Below are positions 12,641 to 25,321 of a stretch of 64,000 bases of DNA, piece by piece; within the stretch, counting starts at the first letter, position 1; each line of letters opens with the position of its first letter. A program made the translations under genes and the position numbers. The stretch covers positions 25,532,194 to 25,596,193 of the forward strand of contig CM038703.1 in the NCBI GenBank assembly GCA_021613375.1, in the 5' to 3' direction. A model generated the notes under the pieces. It was not told the origin of the DNA. It worked only from the letters and a program-made list of their open reading frames with translations, and searched no databases. This DNA comes from Megaleporinus macrocephalus. Taxonomy: Eukaryota > Chordata > Actinopteri > Characiformes > Anostomidae.

Positions 12641-12744
12641 GTGGTGCTAATCATTTTGCTAATCAATTAATGCGGGGAATTATTGTATATAAATATATAA
12701 AAATAAATGCTGTATAATAAATATATAAATAAATAATTGCAATT

Positions 12745-13035
12745 CAGGTACTTTAAGCGTGCTGACACGTGTGGAATTGCAAAGCATGTCTCTGTAAAAA
12801 AGCATTGGAGACGCTCTGGAGCAGCTACACACAAGCCAAAGGTCACCTTGCCCATACCAAGCATGGTCTGGAGCAGTGGAAACAGTGGAGCTGTCTGTTT
12901 TCTGAAGTGATCAAGCTTTATCCAAACCCTTTGGGATGAGCTGAAGTCGAGTTGTCCAAACTAAGGCTACAGTCACTGAACACATTATATCCTCACAGAG
13001 TAGAGGCTCTTCTTGGAACAAAGAGGTAACTCTAT
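12745..13035 (+). mobile_element. Tc1-like transposase relic
   Basis: This short relic encodes, with frameshifts, pieces that resemble the middle and end of a Tc1 transposase. These include ALEQLHTSQRSACPYQAWS-like text at about 12.80-12.87 kb and a 'PFGMS'-like WDE box remnant (CTTTGGGATGAGCTGAA) at about 12.93 kb. No terminal repeats are visible. Confidence is limited by its decay. Confidence 0.5.
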
Positions 13036-13124
13036 CCCTTTTTTTCCATTTGTGACTAGAATGCAACTGACCACACTGCATGAATAACATCTTGTTATAC
13101 CTACTTAAAAGTATAAAGTACAGT

Positions 13125-14090
13125 AACCTTAAAATGCAAAAAAAATGAAAATTAAAAATAATAAACCAAAAAAAACATTGACCTCAGGTGCATTCCATTT
13201 TCACTGATCATGCTTCAGTTGTTTCAATAACTTGATTGGAGTCCACCTGTGGTAAATCAATTTGATTGGACATGATTTGGAAAGGTACACACCTGACTAT
13301 ATATGCTCTCTGACACAGCGTACAGTGTCAGAGCACAAAACAAGCCATGAAGTCCATGATCTCTGGGACAGGACTTGAGGCACAGATCTGGGGAAGGGTA
13401 CAGAAACATTTCTGCAGCATTGAAGGTCCCAATGAACACAGTGGCCTCTATCTTCCATAAATGGAAGAAGTTAGGAACCACCAGAACTCTTAATAGAGCT
13501 GGCTGCCCGGCCAATCTGAGTGACCGGGGTAGAAGGGCCTTAGTTAGCATTGCTCTGTGGAGATATGAGAACCTTCCAGAAGGACAACCATTTCTGCAGC
13601 ACTCCACCAATTATAGTGTTGGCAGCATCATGCTGTGGGGTGTTTTTTTTTTGGCAGCAGGAACTGGGAGACTAGTCAGGGTTGAGGGAAAGATGAATGC
13701 AACAATGTACAGAGACCTGCTCCACAGCGCTATGGACCTCAGACTGGGGCGAAGGCTCTTCCTTCAGGACATTCCAAAAGGACAACGACCCAAAGCACAC
13801 AGTCAAGATAATAAAGGTGTGGCTTTGGGATAACTCTGTAAATGTTCTTATGGCCCAATCAGAGCCCAGACTTGATCTCTGAAGAGGTTTGAAAATGGTT
13901 GTGCACCGACACTCCCCATCCAACCTGATGGAGCTTGAGAGGTTCTGCAAAGAAGAATGTGAGAAACTGCCCAATACTAGGTGTGCCAACTTGTAGCATC
14001 ATACTTGAGGCTGTAATTACTGCCAAAGGTGCTTCAACAAAGTATCAAGCAAAGTCTGTGAATACTTATGAACATTTTTGCTAAAAATTA
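13125..14090 (+). mobile_element. Tc1-like transposon, internally deleted
   Basis: The 5' end is non-coding. The transposase N-terminus opens at about 13.35 kb. The peptide RHRSGEGYRNISAALKVPM with NTVASIFHKWKKLGTTRTL is a paired-like helix-turn-helix DNA-binding domain, followed by an R/P-rich linker. From about 13.6 kb come SIMLWGVFFLAAGTGRLV and KMNATMYRDLL, from the DDE catalytic domain. The segment between these is deleted, and later parts are frameshifted (NDPKHTVKIIKVWL is readable in another frame). The copy cannot be active. Its 3' end abuts the next Tc1 copy. Confidence 0.82.
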
Positions 14091-15326
14091 AATTATTTTT
14101 TGTGAAGAATCAATAACAAGTGGGACACAATCGTGAAGTGGAACGAAATTTATTGGATATTTTAAACTTTTTTTTAGAAATAAAAAACTGAAAAATTGGA
14201 CGTGCAATATTATTCGGCCCCTTTACTTTCAGTGCAGCAAACTCACTCCAGAAGTTCAGTGAGGATCTCTGAATGATTCATTGTTGACCTAAATGACTGA
14301 TGATGATCAGTAGAATCCACCTGTGTGTAATCAAGTCTCCTTATAAATGTAACTGCTCTGTGATAATCTCAGAGTTCTGTTTAAAGCGCAGAGAGCATCA
14401 TGAAGACCAAGGCACACACCAGGCAGGTCCGAAGTACTGTTGTGGAGAAGTTTAAAGCCGGATTTGGATACAAAAAGATTTCCCAAGCTTTAAACATCTG
14501 AAGGAGCACTGTGCAAGCGATCATATTAAAATGGAAGGAGTATCAGACCACTGCAAACCTACCAAGACCCAGCCGTCCCTCTAAACCTTCAGCTCAAACA
14601 AGGAGAAGACTGATCAGACATTCAGCCAAGAGGCCCATGATCACTCTGGATGAACTGCAGAGATCTACAGCTGAGGTGGGAGAATCTGTCCATAGGACAA
14701 CAATCAGTTGTACACTGCACAAATCTGGCCTTTATGGAAGAGTGGCAAGAAGAAAGCCATTTCTCAAAGATATCCATAAAAAGTCTCGTTTAAAGTTTGC
14801 CACAAGCCACTTGGGAGACACACCAAACATGTGAAAGAATGTGCTCTGGTCAGATGAAACCAAAATCTAACTTTTTGGCCACAACGCAAAACGTTATGTT
14901 TGGTGTAAAAGCAACACAGCTCATCATCCTGAACACACCATCTCCACTGTCAAACATGGTGGTGGCAGGATTATGGTTTGGGCCTGCTTCTCTTTAGCAG
15001 GGACAGGGAAGACGGTTAAATCGAGAATCTGTGGAAAGAGCTGAAAACTCCTATTGACAAACTCTCTCCATCCAACCTCACTGAGTTCGAGCTGTTTTGC
15101 AAGGAAGAATGGGCAAAAATTTCAGTTTCTCGATGTGCAAAACTGATAGAGACATACCCCAAGCGACTTGCAGCTGTAATTGCAGCAAAAGGTGGCGCTA
15201 CAAAGTATTAACGCAAGGGGGGCGAATAATTTTGCACGCCCCAGTTCTCAGTTTTCTTTGTTTGAAGCCTGAAATGTGAATAAGGTGGAAAAGTTCAAGG
15301 GGGCCGAATACTTTTGCAAGGCACTG

Positions 15327-15327
<1 letters not shown>
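14091..15327 (+). mobile_element. Second Tc1-like transposon copy, degraded
   Basis: The transposase start is ATG at 14400 (MKTKAHTRQVRSTVVEKFK), with helix-turn-helix text KAGFGYKKISQALNI followed by a TGA. Open frames then give RRLIRHSAKRPMITLDELQ and the GLYGRVARRKPFLKD segment. WSDETKI and [19 protein letters not shown] follow, interrupted by nonsense codons. About 300 bp of the catalytic domain is missing at 15018-15022, where the text jumps to ENLWKELK. The 3' terminus (GGGGGCCGAATACTTTTGC, about 15.30 kb) is intact up to GCACTGT, where a TCTA array begins. The 5' terminus is truncated. Confidence 0.85.

Positions 15328-15382
<55 letters not shown>
15327..15382. repeat. (TCTA)n microsatellite
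   Basis: About 13 tandem TCTA units ending in a short TA run. It starts exactly at the 3' terminus of the Tc1 copy, so it probably overwrote or followed the target site. Confidence 0.95.
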
Positions 15383-15383
<1 letters not shown>

Positions 15384-16230
15384 ATATATATAATGAGCAA
15401 GCACCTGTCACCATGCATTCATTAGCCCCTTCCTTAATTAAAGAGTAGGGTCTCTAGGCCCTGTCGATAAATAGATGCGAGCTGAGGGTAGAGATTGCTC
15501 TGTGTCACAGCTTGTTAAGTCAGAGATGTGGTGTGCTTGGCTGCGACTAAGGCCATTATTAAATGTTAATAATAATGACTTTTTTTATCCTCTGCCTGCT
15601 AAGACAATGAAAGAGACTGTCTAGATGTCTAGAAAAGTGTGGCAGAAAAAAATGCAGGAGAGAAAACAACTGACTGATGAGCATTACCAATAAAAAAGAA
15701 AAAAGTATTTAAGAAAATAGTTGACTTTATTTTGATATCTGCTAGCCTGAAAAAAGTTGGTAAAAATAATTGTTTTCTGGTGGAAATAATAAAGAAAGAA
15801 CTGAAATGGTGTGGGTAGAATGAAGTTGAGTGAAGTAAACAAAAAAGGGAAATTAAAGGAAGAGATCCACCTCTAGTGGTCGAGAGCTGTTTTGCACAAA
15901 CTTTTTGCTTTTATTTACAAGAGAGTAATTGCAAATGTAAGTCTGTCATTTGTTACACAGTCACATTTAAACATGTTCCCTCAAAACAATCAGGAGAAAA
16001 TGTATCAGACCTTCATAACGATTTTGTATTTCTAAATTTTCCAAGTCCATTAAATGTTGCAGCACAACCCTTAAGTTTTAGGTTTTAGGGCGCAGCTCTT
16101 TTTACTCTTAGCTGCCCTGTCACCAAGGGTTATGGGAACAAGGGTGGCAGTCAACATTGCAACATGTAACTGGTGCACAGAGAGTATATAATGTCAAGCA
16201 CTTGGAAAAAAGGCATATCCTTTGTAGCCA
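15383..16230. other. No gene seen
   Basis: AT-rich intergenic DNA without a convincing open frame or repeat that I recognise. Confidence 0.35.
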
Positions 16231-16234
16231 AAAT

Positions 16235-17166
16235 GTAAATGATGTATGTGCCTTTACAGATTGCCAAGATCTTTTGGTGTCATATCTTAGATCTGAAGTA
16301 CACAACCTAGGTGTAATTTTATATTCTTACTAAGGCTGCATTCTATTATCTGAATATCACTAAAGTCACTTTTCTGTTCTAACATGATGGAGAGAAACTT
16401 GTTCATGTTTCTTACATGCAGAATTTATTACTGTAATGCACTTCTTACCGGGCTTCCTAAGAAAACATTCCATCCCCTACAATTCATACACAACGCAGCT
16501 GCTCAGATCATAACAAAGAAAAAAGGAAGCTCAGTCCTGTTTTAAAAGCCCAAGTTTTCTAGAATAGATTTTAAAATTGTTTTAATTTTAATTTAAAAAA
16601 TGTATTGGTTTTTAAAGTCTTACTTTATGTTCCGAGACATGATCTTTACAGATTCTGAACTTCTTATACCCAATGTAAACTACAGAACAGCAAAGAGACT
16701 TATTTCTTTTTTATGCTAAACTGTGGAACTCACCACCTATTACAATTAGGCAGTCAAGTTTGGTACACAATTGTAAGAAACATTTACAGATCTATCTTTT
16801 AATTAACAATGACAGTAAAATGATGGCAATGTGAACATTACCATGAGCAGTAAAGATGCTCACCCCTGTAATTTTTTACAATTACAGAAAACTGAAATGC
16901 TGATTCTAGGTACTAAAATGCTTTATGACAGGTTTGGTTCTTTAACTATTCATATCAAACCTGAATTACATAACCTGGGTGTGATCTCAGAGGGACACAG
17001 AAAAACATGTTCATGTGTTTGTTACAAGCAGGACTGTCTTTTTTTCTGTGATTGCTTATATCACAGAATGTCTCTATTTATGTTACAACTCGAGATCTTA
17101 GATCTCATGAAAACAGTGCTCTATAAATAAAGATTATTATTATTATTATTATTATTACTATTATTA
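16235..17166 (+). mobile_element. L2-type LINE 3' relics
   Basis: Two pieces of the C-terminal part of an L2-like reverse transcriptase. The first (about 16.24-16.81 kb) shows LRSEVHNLGVIL, then AFITVMHFLPGFLRK-like text that matches the 'YCNALL.GLPKK' region. It goes on to FRIDFKIVL-like and WNSLP-type remnants, with many frame breaks. The second (16.83-17.13 kb) starts further upstream in the protein with KTEMLILGTK and repeats HNLGVIS. It ends in an (ATT)n tail at about 17140-17166, as these LINEs often do. Because the second piece repeats an earlier part of the protein, two separate insertions or a duplication are implied. Confidence 0.65.
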
Positions 17167-17169
17167 TAA

Positions 17170-19263
17170 AAATGAAAGCCCTGGTAAAACTGCTATTTGT
17201 TTTACTAAAATGCAGTGAAAGCATTTCAAATTATTCACAATAACAATATCGCGTGTTGGACATCACAGTATACCTCATTACTAAGTATCGACATATGCAT
17301 AATTCACACTAATGCAAGAAGCTGTCCACACTTATTTTACATGCTGGACACAATGATTGTGGCTCTATGCACATTAAGTCCTCCATTTGCCCACATATCT
17401 AAGCCATGAACAATTAACACCCAGCACTGGCTAAAGAAGGTTGCTTTTTATTCGTGTGTTTAAATCTGTAAAACCTTACTTCTTATTGTATTTTAAAGAG
17501 TTTCTTCTTTCCACTCTGGTTTGTATGTTTGGCACTGTATAGTACCCACTGTGAAAAACAGTATACACATTTAATTAAACATATTTTTTTAGCTGACAGT
17601 TACTTGATAGGTGCCTCATTAAAAAAAAAAAAATACTATAATTACTGTAATTCATGCAAGCTACAGTCATTTTATTCTAAACACAAACATAATCCAGATT
17701 TTACAGTTTAATTTTTTTTTGTGTGTATGGTGTTTGTTTAATAGACACTGTCAAAACACTGAGCAAGAAAGGAGAGCAGTGGTAGGTAGCAGAATAGATG
17801 GTATAAGAAAGAGTCACCACTCAAGAGGACCTGGGACCTGATAGCAAAATTAAAGGCAGATGAAGATATAATCTAATCATACAAAGGAAAGATCCTTGTG
17901 ATAAACAAGTGGTTAATGTGAAAAGTCAGTTAGGCCTAGAAGAGCTACACACTTAAAAATACAGATGGCAAGTTAGAGATATGGGAAATATAAGAGATGT
18001 CAAGGACCATGAACAAAAAATTCTTATCTAAGTTTACTAGAGGCTGTTCTCAAACTTTAACTTTTTTTAACAAACTGTTTAACAAAGACTTAAAACCTTT
18101 CTAACTGCACTGTTCTTCAAAGCTACAGTATGTCAAGTACTTTTTAACTTGTGTACATTTGCTAATTCTGCAGTGTCCCACAGCTAAATTTTAACCCCAA
18201 TCATACCGAAGCATTCATGTCTGAAGATATAAGAATAAACTAATAAGGACACTTTTTGAAGGTAACGGGGATTTAATCTGGGACACAATGTATAGTTTAA
18301 CTGAGAAAAATGTATAAGCTTTAGCCAGTTATGTTATAAAGGTGAAATGGACTTGTTGTTAATGAAAACTCAAGCCGTACTGCTTCTCCTTAGAGAACTT
18401 TACCTTTCAAATATTTAAGAAATTCTTCTAGAGGAACTTGCTGATCTATCTGATACCAGATGCTGGTGGTTGATGACACTATTTCTGTATATGTATCATC
18501 ACTACCCAGGAATCAACACCTTTATTCTGACTACAGTTCTATGGTTTTATGGAGAAGTAAGACTTGCCATGACTAGTTATGCTTTCTCAACGTCCTATGT
18601 CAGAACTTTTCACCTTAGAAGTAGCCATTTTCATGCCTACTTTTACCACACATACAATACCTCCAAAACTATATACTTGCTAGATAGCTACTAAATGTTT
18701 CATTCATAATAACAAGGAAACAAGAAATCTGAAAAATCCAAGTATTCATGTTTTACTGGGTTGTGGTCCTATTTCTTCACTTTTGACTGTTCTTTTTTGA
18801 TTCTCAGTTACTTTAATGACTGCCACTACTCCTGCAAGCTTCTACATCTTGCAGTCATGCTTCAGGCTAAGAGAACAGTTTTTGTATTAAATCTTAGGTC
18901 TCTAAAGGAATGAGGTCAAACACAGCTCAGCAAGACACAGCTCAGCAAGACCTCTAATGAGGATTTGTTCTTCAAGTATTTGCGATTATGAGCGTTCAGT
19001 ATTTGGGCTGGTGCTTATGAGGCCTCAGGGACTTGTAGAACATCCTCACAGCAGCCAAAGCACTGAAGCCTCAAGGCTGGATTATATGGAGGTTTCACAA
19101 GGCAAAATGAAACCAATATTTTCCCATTTGTGATTCAAGTTGTATTGTCCTACATTCCCTTAGAGAACACAGGCTTAAAATGAAACTATTTGTTTCATGT
19201 CAGGCTTAAAACATAACTGGACAGCAGAAGTTAATAGACATGTGGAAAGGTGCCTCTGTATAT

Positions 19264-19296
<33 letters not shown>

Positions 19297-19690
19297 TCTT
19301 ACTCTCACCTTCTTATTACCTCCTACAGGTTTTCTTTAGTCAACATGAAGTCTTTAATAAAGTAAAAGCTACCTTGTAGACTAGTAGGGAATATTGAATG
19401 ACTTATTTGCATGCTGGGCATTGTACTGAGAGAAACATAAAATCATATAATGCTAAAATCTGTTAAAACAAGATTAATAAGCCGGAATGCCCTTTAAACT
19501 TATTAAAATAAAGATTAAAAGAGCAATTATCTAGTTGATAATACATGTCCTCCAGGTATTACAGAGTAATTTTTACATATTTGCAAGATAAATTATGCCA
19601 TTGCTTCATCAGAAGATGAAATGACAATTATATCACCAAATAATGTATGTTACAATGGAGTTGTTAGAGCTGATTATAATAGTCTGTCTC
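17170..19690. other. No gene seen
   Basis: AT-rich DNA. A (GT)n array lies at 19265-19295. I could not recognise exons or transposons. Confidence 0.35.
19265..19295. repeat. (GT)n microsatellite
   Basis: About 15 GT repeats. Confidence 0.95.
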
Positions 19691-19894
19691 TGTCACTTGC
19701 CCAATGAACACATATGCAAGCAAATATGCAAATATAGTGCGCCTCAGTGCCTGTTGCCTGGGCCATTCCATTACTGGCCTCTCTCAAGGCTCCTGTTTCA
19801 TTCCTTTAAGCTTCTTCTCTAGTACAGATTCTTACTGTGTAGCTCCTGTGTCAGATCCCCATCATGATCTGGTGCTGGCCTTCCTAGCTGCTGC

Positions 19895-20440
19895 TTCTGG
19901 ACTCAGGAGCAGTAAAAATGTGTTCTGTGAAGTGATGAATCACTGCCTGACTGCATTGCGCCGACTGTAAAGTTTGGTGGAGGAGAGATAACGATATGGG
20001 GTTGTTTTTATTGGTGGGCCTAGAACCCTTAGTTCCAGTGAAGGAAAATCTTTTTTTGAATAACTGTATGCTTTCAACTTTGTGGGAACTGTTTAGGAAA
20101 GGCCCTTTTCTGTTTTAGCATGTACCCCAGTGCACAAAACAAGGTTAATAAAGGCATGGTTGGGTGAGTTTGGCTTGAAAGCACTAGACTGGCCTGCACA
20201 GAGCTCTGACCTCAACCACATTGAACACCTTTGGGATGAACTAGAACAGAGACTGCAAGCAAGACCAGGATCAGTGATTGACCTCACAAATGCTCTTCTG
20301 GATGAAAGGATAAAAACTCCTACAGACACACTCCAAAATAATCCCAAAAGCCTGGAAAGAGTGAAAGTTGTTATAGCAGCAAAAGGGGGGGCGAACCTGG
20401 ATTTAGACAGGGATGTTATTTGTCTATATTGTGTTTATAC
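19895..20440 (+). mobile_element. Tc1-like transposase C-terminal relic
   Basis: The 20130-20450 frame encodes the last third of a Tc1 DDE transposase: LKALDWPAQSSDLNHIEHLWDELEQRL, then AAKGGAN at the end. DLNHIEHLW is the box holding the last catalytic acidic residue (the E of IEHLW), with His replacing the usual Pro. Upstream, about 19.95-20.1 kb, are weak traces of the preceding block (FGGGEITIWGCFY-like). The 5' half and the terminal repeats are absent. Confidence 0.75.
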
Positions 20441-20633
20441 ATTAACATAGCTATTGGCATTGGATGATGTACATCAAAAATATTGATATAGGGATCAGCC
20501 CATAATTGCTATAGCAGGGCATTCACAATAAATTATGAACGATTGCACATAGAATAAATTAATATTTAAGTAGTATCAGGGATAAAACATTACATTTGCA
20601 GGTTTTTTTTTGCTTTACTTCCTAATAATTGCA

Positions 20634-20636
<3 letters not shown>

Positions 20637-20710
<74 letters not shown>
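20637..20710. repeat. (TA)n microsatellite
   Basis: About 37 TA repeats. Confidence 0.97.
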
Positions 20711-20712
<2 letters not shown>

Positions 20713-21027
20713 TTCTAAATTAAAGAAGCAACATGTGGACAACAATATTTCTTGGCTGATAGATTGCATTTGGTGTAAGTGAATTTATTTTCGGCAAAAC
20801 TAGCTTCAATAACAAGATAACAAGAGGTGTTGTTTGACATCCTTGCAGGCCAAACAAACAACTGATTTCAAGTTTAAAGTTTTGTTTGTTTTCTTCTTAC
20901 TCCTGTAATGGAGTTTTTTTTTAAGCAAATGCAAGATCTTTGTTCTGCTAAAACAGTCAAAAAACAGCTAAAACAGGAACTGTCTTGGTAGGGGACACAT
21001 TCCAGGTGATGAAGAAATTAATGGTAC

Positions 21028-24000
21028 ACTACATATTTTCTCGTATTTCGTGATTGTTTTACACGAAAGCATGAAAAGCATGCCTCATACTCTACACTCT
21101 ACACACGAATCAAAAAACACCCACAACGCTCAATTCTCCTGCAAAATGAAACTTTACATTCAAAACAATGTTCTCTCTTCTCAAAATAGTATTTTGTTTT
21201 CAGATGACACACATAAACCATCATATGAACAGACATTTAAAATAACCAGTAGAACAGTGATTTGCTCAGTGTAAAACACTATGATGAATGGAAAACATTT
21301 CTCATTTACCATAATGACTTTTTTTGTTCAGTGTTACACTTCCTGCAGACATACATACATACATACAGTAAGTGTGTTGCAAACTATTTTAGAATATTAT
21401 TTTATACTCACATGAACACACAATTTGTGAACACACAAATACACAGCAACAAATATATTGTATTTTCTCACAAAACAATGTACACAGTGTACATCCAAAC
21501 CAAGTTGCACATACAATGGTCTACATACAAAACAGAACAGAATGATTTACTGTTTTTTTAAGTTATGGTAAAAAAAACTATGCTGCATCCTCTCTTCTGT
21601 TTGGGTCTGGCCACCACACCTCATCTACATCACAAGCAATGTGAGAGTCCTTCATCTTTTCGTGATCAATGAAGATGAACTGGTGCTCCACTGCAGCCAC
21701 CTCTAGCTGAAATGACTCAACACATATGACAATATCAGAAATAGACATGGAGCGGCCACTATTGTAAAGCACAATCATTATGATTACAATACAGAGCTAT
21801 GTAAATGGACTAAGGAACAATTTATAGTGTTGAGAGTATGCATCAGTTGTGGGATTGTATAGGACGTACATAGTCATATCAAAATTCTTTGACACAATTC
21901 TTTGACACAATTCTTTGACTCTTTCTGAATTGCATTCCAATGGCACCCTGTAGACCTGATTCATCCTCAGATTATTTCTGCACAAGACATGGTCCAGCGT
22001 TGTTACAGTTTTTCCAATTGCTAACACACTAAAATGACATGCATAGCAGAATTATTAAAACTGACACACAGAGAGCAAAACCTCTTCCCAAGTCTCCAAA
22101 ACTCTAAACTCGTTTTCTGCTTTACACACATTTTGCAATTTAAAATGGCTCTTTTTAAACGCACTGCACACGGTTCTCTGCATAACACAGAACAATCTGA
22201 CATAACGTCACATGTTTGCCATATCAAAACACTGCCATTCAAAATGATACAAAATAAGCTAATTGCCAAATATATGAGCCACTAAGCCAAACACCTGATT
22301 AGTTAATTTTTACAACTTCAATCAGGAAGTAAGCGCTATAAAAAGACCACAGGTCAGCACCTTTCTTTTCAACAACAATGAAAGACGTTGCAGAGAGAGG
22401 AAGAGGGGGATGGGAATGAGAGGGAAGGAAGAGTGAGAGGTAGGGGTAGAGCTGGTGGAGGAGTTCATGGCCAAAGAAGACAACAACTTTCAAATGAAAT
22501 CAGAGTAACCTTCGTTGACCATTTCATCAACCATGCGCTGACAATGCGAGAGGCTGGACAGAGAGTGCAGCCCAACTTGAGTCGTTTTACTGTCGCCTCT
22601 GTCATTCAGACATTTAGACTGGAGGATATGTATGCAACGAAAATTTCTGTAGTACACCCCCATATCATAGTGTATCTGTTAGGTGACCCCTGTTTACTTC
22701 ATGAATGGCTGATGTCATACACTAACTGTACTGTATAATTTACTACTGTGGGGGAAATATCTTTAGGCTGCATTGTCCAAGCCCTATATTTTTGGTTTGT
22801 TTTTTTCTGTTTACTGAGTGATGCAACCATGGTGGCAGAAGGGGCCAAATGTTCATCAGAATACAGGAAGCTGCCACTGTAAACTAATTTATTTTTTCTG
22901 CACATTATATCTGTAATTTTCTTTTTCAGTTTGCTGTTTTTTGAGAGTATATTTACTCCAGTGTAAATATATCTGCTGTGCATATGTTGTCTGGTGAAAA
23001 AAAAATAACAGCAGCATGTGCGTGTATCTGCAAATATTTCTGTGAATGTGAACAATCTGGACTATTTTAGTATTATGGCAGAGCTTGCTAAAGATGAGAG
23101 TGCTTTTCATTATGCACAACAGTGTGTAGTTAGTTAGACAAAAATCTGGTAGTATGAATGAAGTGTGTGCCAGTTGGTGCAAAAGTTTGATTTTGATAAT
23201 CCTATCTGTAGTTTTGGTTGCAGTACTTCATTTTTCAGGATATATGAAGTATTTTGCAGTTTGGGTGTGTGGTTTTGTGAATTGTGTTGAGTATTTTGGT
23301 AAAACCAGCCTAGTTTACAAAATTGGGTTTTAGCAATTGGAAAAAACTGTAAGCTCACCCTGCCAATATTTTGAAATATCTCATTGTTTTCTATTATTTT
23401 TCTTTGTATTTGCTGTAATGTTATGGTGTTATTTTCTCGGACCATGTTCATGTTTTCAGTTTCCTGTTCAAGATGTTCCTGTCCACCTTGTGTTGCTAAT
23501 CTTTCAGTTCTACATTTCCCAAATACTTGAAACATATTTTATTTTTACAGTCCTACAGAACAGTCCACAGTCAGTACTGTACTACTGTACTCATTAAGTA
23601 CTGTATTGATATGCAGCACTGCAGTTTTCTAGTGAGAGTAGATTTCTTACCTATTCTCATTGCGAAAAGTCTTGATGATGGATTCTACAGTGTACCTGCT
23701 CAAATTTGGCTGTACTCTTTGCCCAGCCTCCCTCATTGTTGGACCATGGCAAAATTGCTCAGATCTCATCAGAGATTACAGTCCTTGGTCTTCCTCGTCT
23801 CTCCATCCTCCTCCTCTTACTCTCACTCCTATGGCTCTGCCTCTGTTTCCAATGTTGGCATCCATTGCTCCAAAACAGAAGAGCTTAAAGATCTGACTGC
23901 TAATTGTAAACCTATGTGACAGGTGTTTGCCCATGTGATGGGGTAATTAACTTTAGTGTTTTGAATAATAGTGTGTTCTTTGTGAAAACAAGAGATTTTC

Positions 24001-24179
24001 TTCAAAATTGTGTGTAGTGTTTTGAAAACAGTGAGTTTTAGAACTGTAGTTTGATTGTAAAGCAGGAATTGTGCTTGTAGTTTAGTAGAATTGGTTCAGG
24101 GGGTTTGTGCATGAGTTACATGTTGTGGTCATTGTGTTTCAAGTACCAGTATTTGTGCGTAAACAATCAAGAAAAACTG
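21028..24179 (-). mobile_element. Outer IS630/Tc1-mariner-type element, interrupted
   Basis: This transposon is read right to left. Its right terminus at 24180 is a TA followed by an end that reads CAGTTTTTCTTGATTG on the minus strand. The left terminus is decayed, near 21028. Transposase pieces in minus order are PTMREAGQRVQPNLSRYTV and ESIIKTFRNENR (about 23.75-23.64 kb), RLATQGGQEHLEQE ... NNTITLQQIQRKI ... NIGRVSL (23.54-23.35 kb), then, beyond the inserted copy, TTLDHVLCRNNLRMNQVYRVP (22.0-21.9 kb). The C-terminus is ACDVDEVWWPDPNRREDAA (21.64-21.58 kb). The catalytic core between the last two pieces is deleted. I recognise the protein as a fish IS630/Tc1-mariner-like transposase, without a subfamily name. 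Confidence 0.75.
22006..23349 (+). mobile_element. Inner IS630/Tc1-mariner-type copy inside the outer one
   Basis: A 1344-bp element bounded by inverted termini. The left end begins CAGTTTTTCCAATTGC at 22006. The right end closes GCAATTGGAAAAAACTG at 23349. TA dinucleotides flank both sides (22004-22005 and 23350-23351), the usual target duplication of this superfamily. The + strand frame at 22388-22738 encodes a basic RG-rich N-terminus, then LSNEIRVTFVDHFINHALTM and REAGQRVQPNLSRFTV, the DNA-binding part of the transposase. It then degenerates, and the catalytic part is missing. It is oriented opposite to the host element. Confidence 0.82.
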
Positions 24180-24181
24180 TA

Positions 24182-25320
24182 AATTATATGTTATGTCCTA
24201 TACACTCCAAGCTGTTGTATCTTCTTACTCTCTCTTGATATTGATGGAAACATTACCTAGATACCTCAGAGATCTAAATACATAGTCTACAATACCTCCT
24301 GGAATTTTGTTATGATATGTAACCAGTTTTTTGTCTAGTAAGTCATACATGAACTCTAAACCTTATCTGGAAGTTGTAATGCTACCTCACACTAATACTG
24401 AATTATTTACCCAACAAATATTCATATCTGTTATGCTATGTTAAGCATAATTGGTAGTTTACAAGACCTTTGTTTTGATAAAAGCATCAATAAAAACCAC
24501 TGGCTTACCTCACAAATCTTTCATCTGACTCTGACCTCTAACTTGTACTATTTGTATCCTAATTGTACTACCTAGTGTGGAGCATAAGAGGTCCCCATCT
24601 GAAGTCTTTGTTCCTGTCAGTGTGCCTTTTGAAGTTTTATGATATGCAGGAACAATTTAATGCACAGGCTTACTTTCTGATATGTCTTTTTTTACCTGCT
24701 TGCACTACCTGGACCTACCTATACTGATTCAGATATTTAATCATTATAAAATATTTATTTATTTACACTCTCTACCAAGCTATGCCAAATCATGCTATTG
24801 CCTCAAACCTTCAGTTTCTTATCACTGCACCAAAGCTGCAGGAAACCTCAGGGGCTTGATGTTCCGCCTGATCTGATGGTTCCACCTGGTCCAGCATGGT
24901 CCCCTGTTCACAGGGCTGGTGTAGGGCAAGTTTTTCCCTATGAATTACAACAGTCCAGCACCCTGCCTGGACCCAATACACCACATCGTCAAGGTGTTCT
25001 TTTACTGCACAGAGGCCCTTGCTGGCCTAAATAGTAAAGTAAAAAAAACTCAGAGTGCAAACAGACCAAATGTAGAACATAAGTATGCTAGTCTATCCCT
25101 AACAGCACAAGAGCATGAAATGCTGATTAGGGATAGACTTAATTTATTATTTTTACATTTTTTATGTAACTGGACCTTTTATATATACTACTGCTATTAG
25201 GATTGGTCAGTATATCAACTTTTTACAATATTTATTTATATATTTTCAAACAAAATATATGATAAGACATTACAGTTATATCAATATGGTTCGGTTTTGC
25301 ATTAATATACGTAGCCTGTG
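24182..25320. other. No gene seen
   Basis: AT-rich DNA. I saw no exon, RNA gene or recognisable mobile element. Confidence 0.35.
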
Positions 25321-25321
25321 A

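Noticed and set aside
23134..23535. 133-codon minus-strand frame taken as one protein
   Set aside because: Its first half is transposase of the outer element; its second half runs into the inserted element, so the fusion is an accident of nesting.
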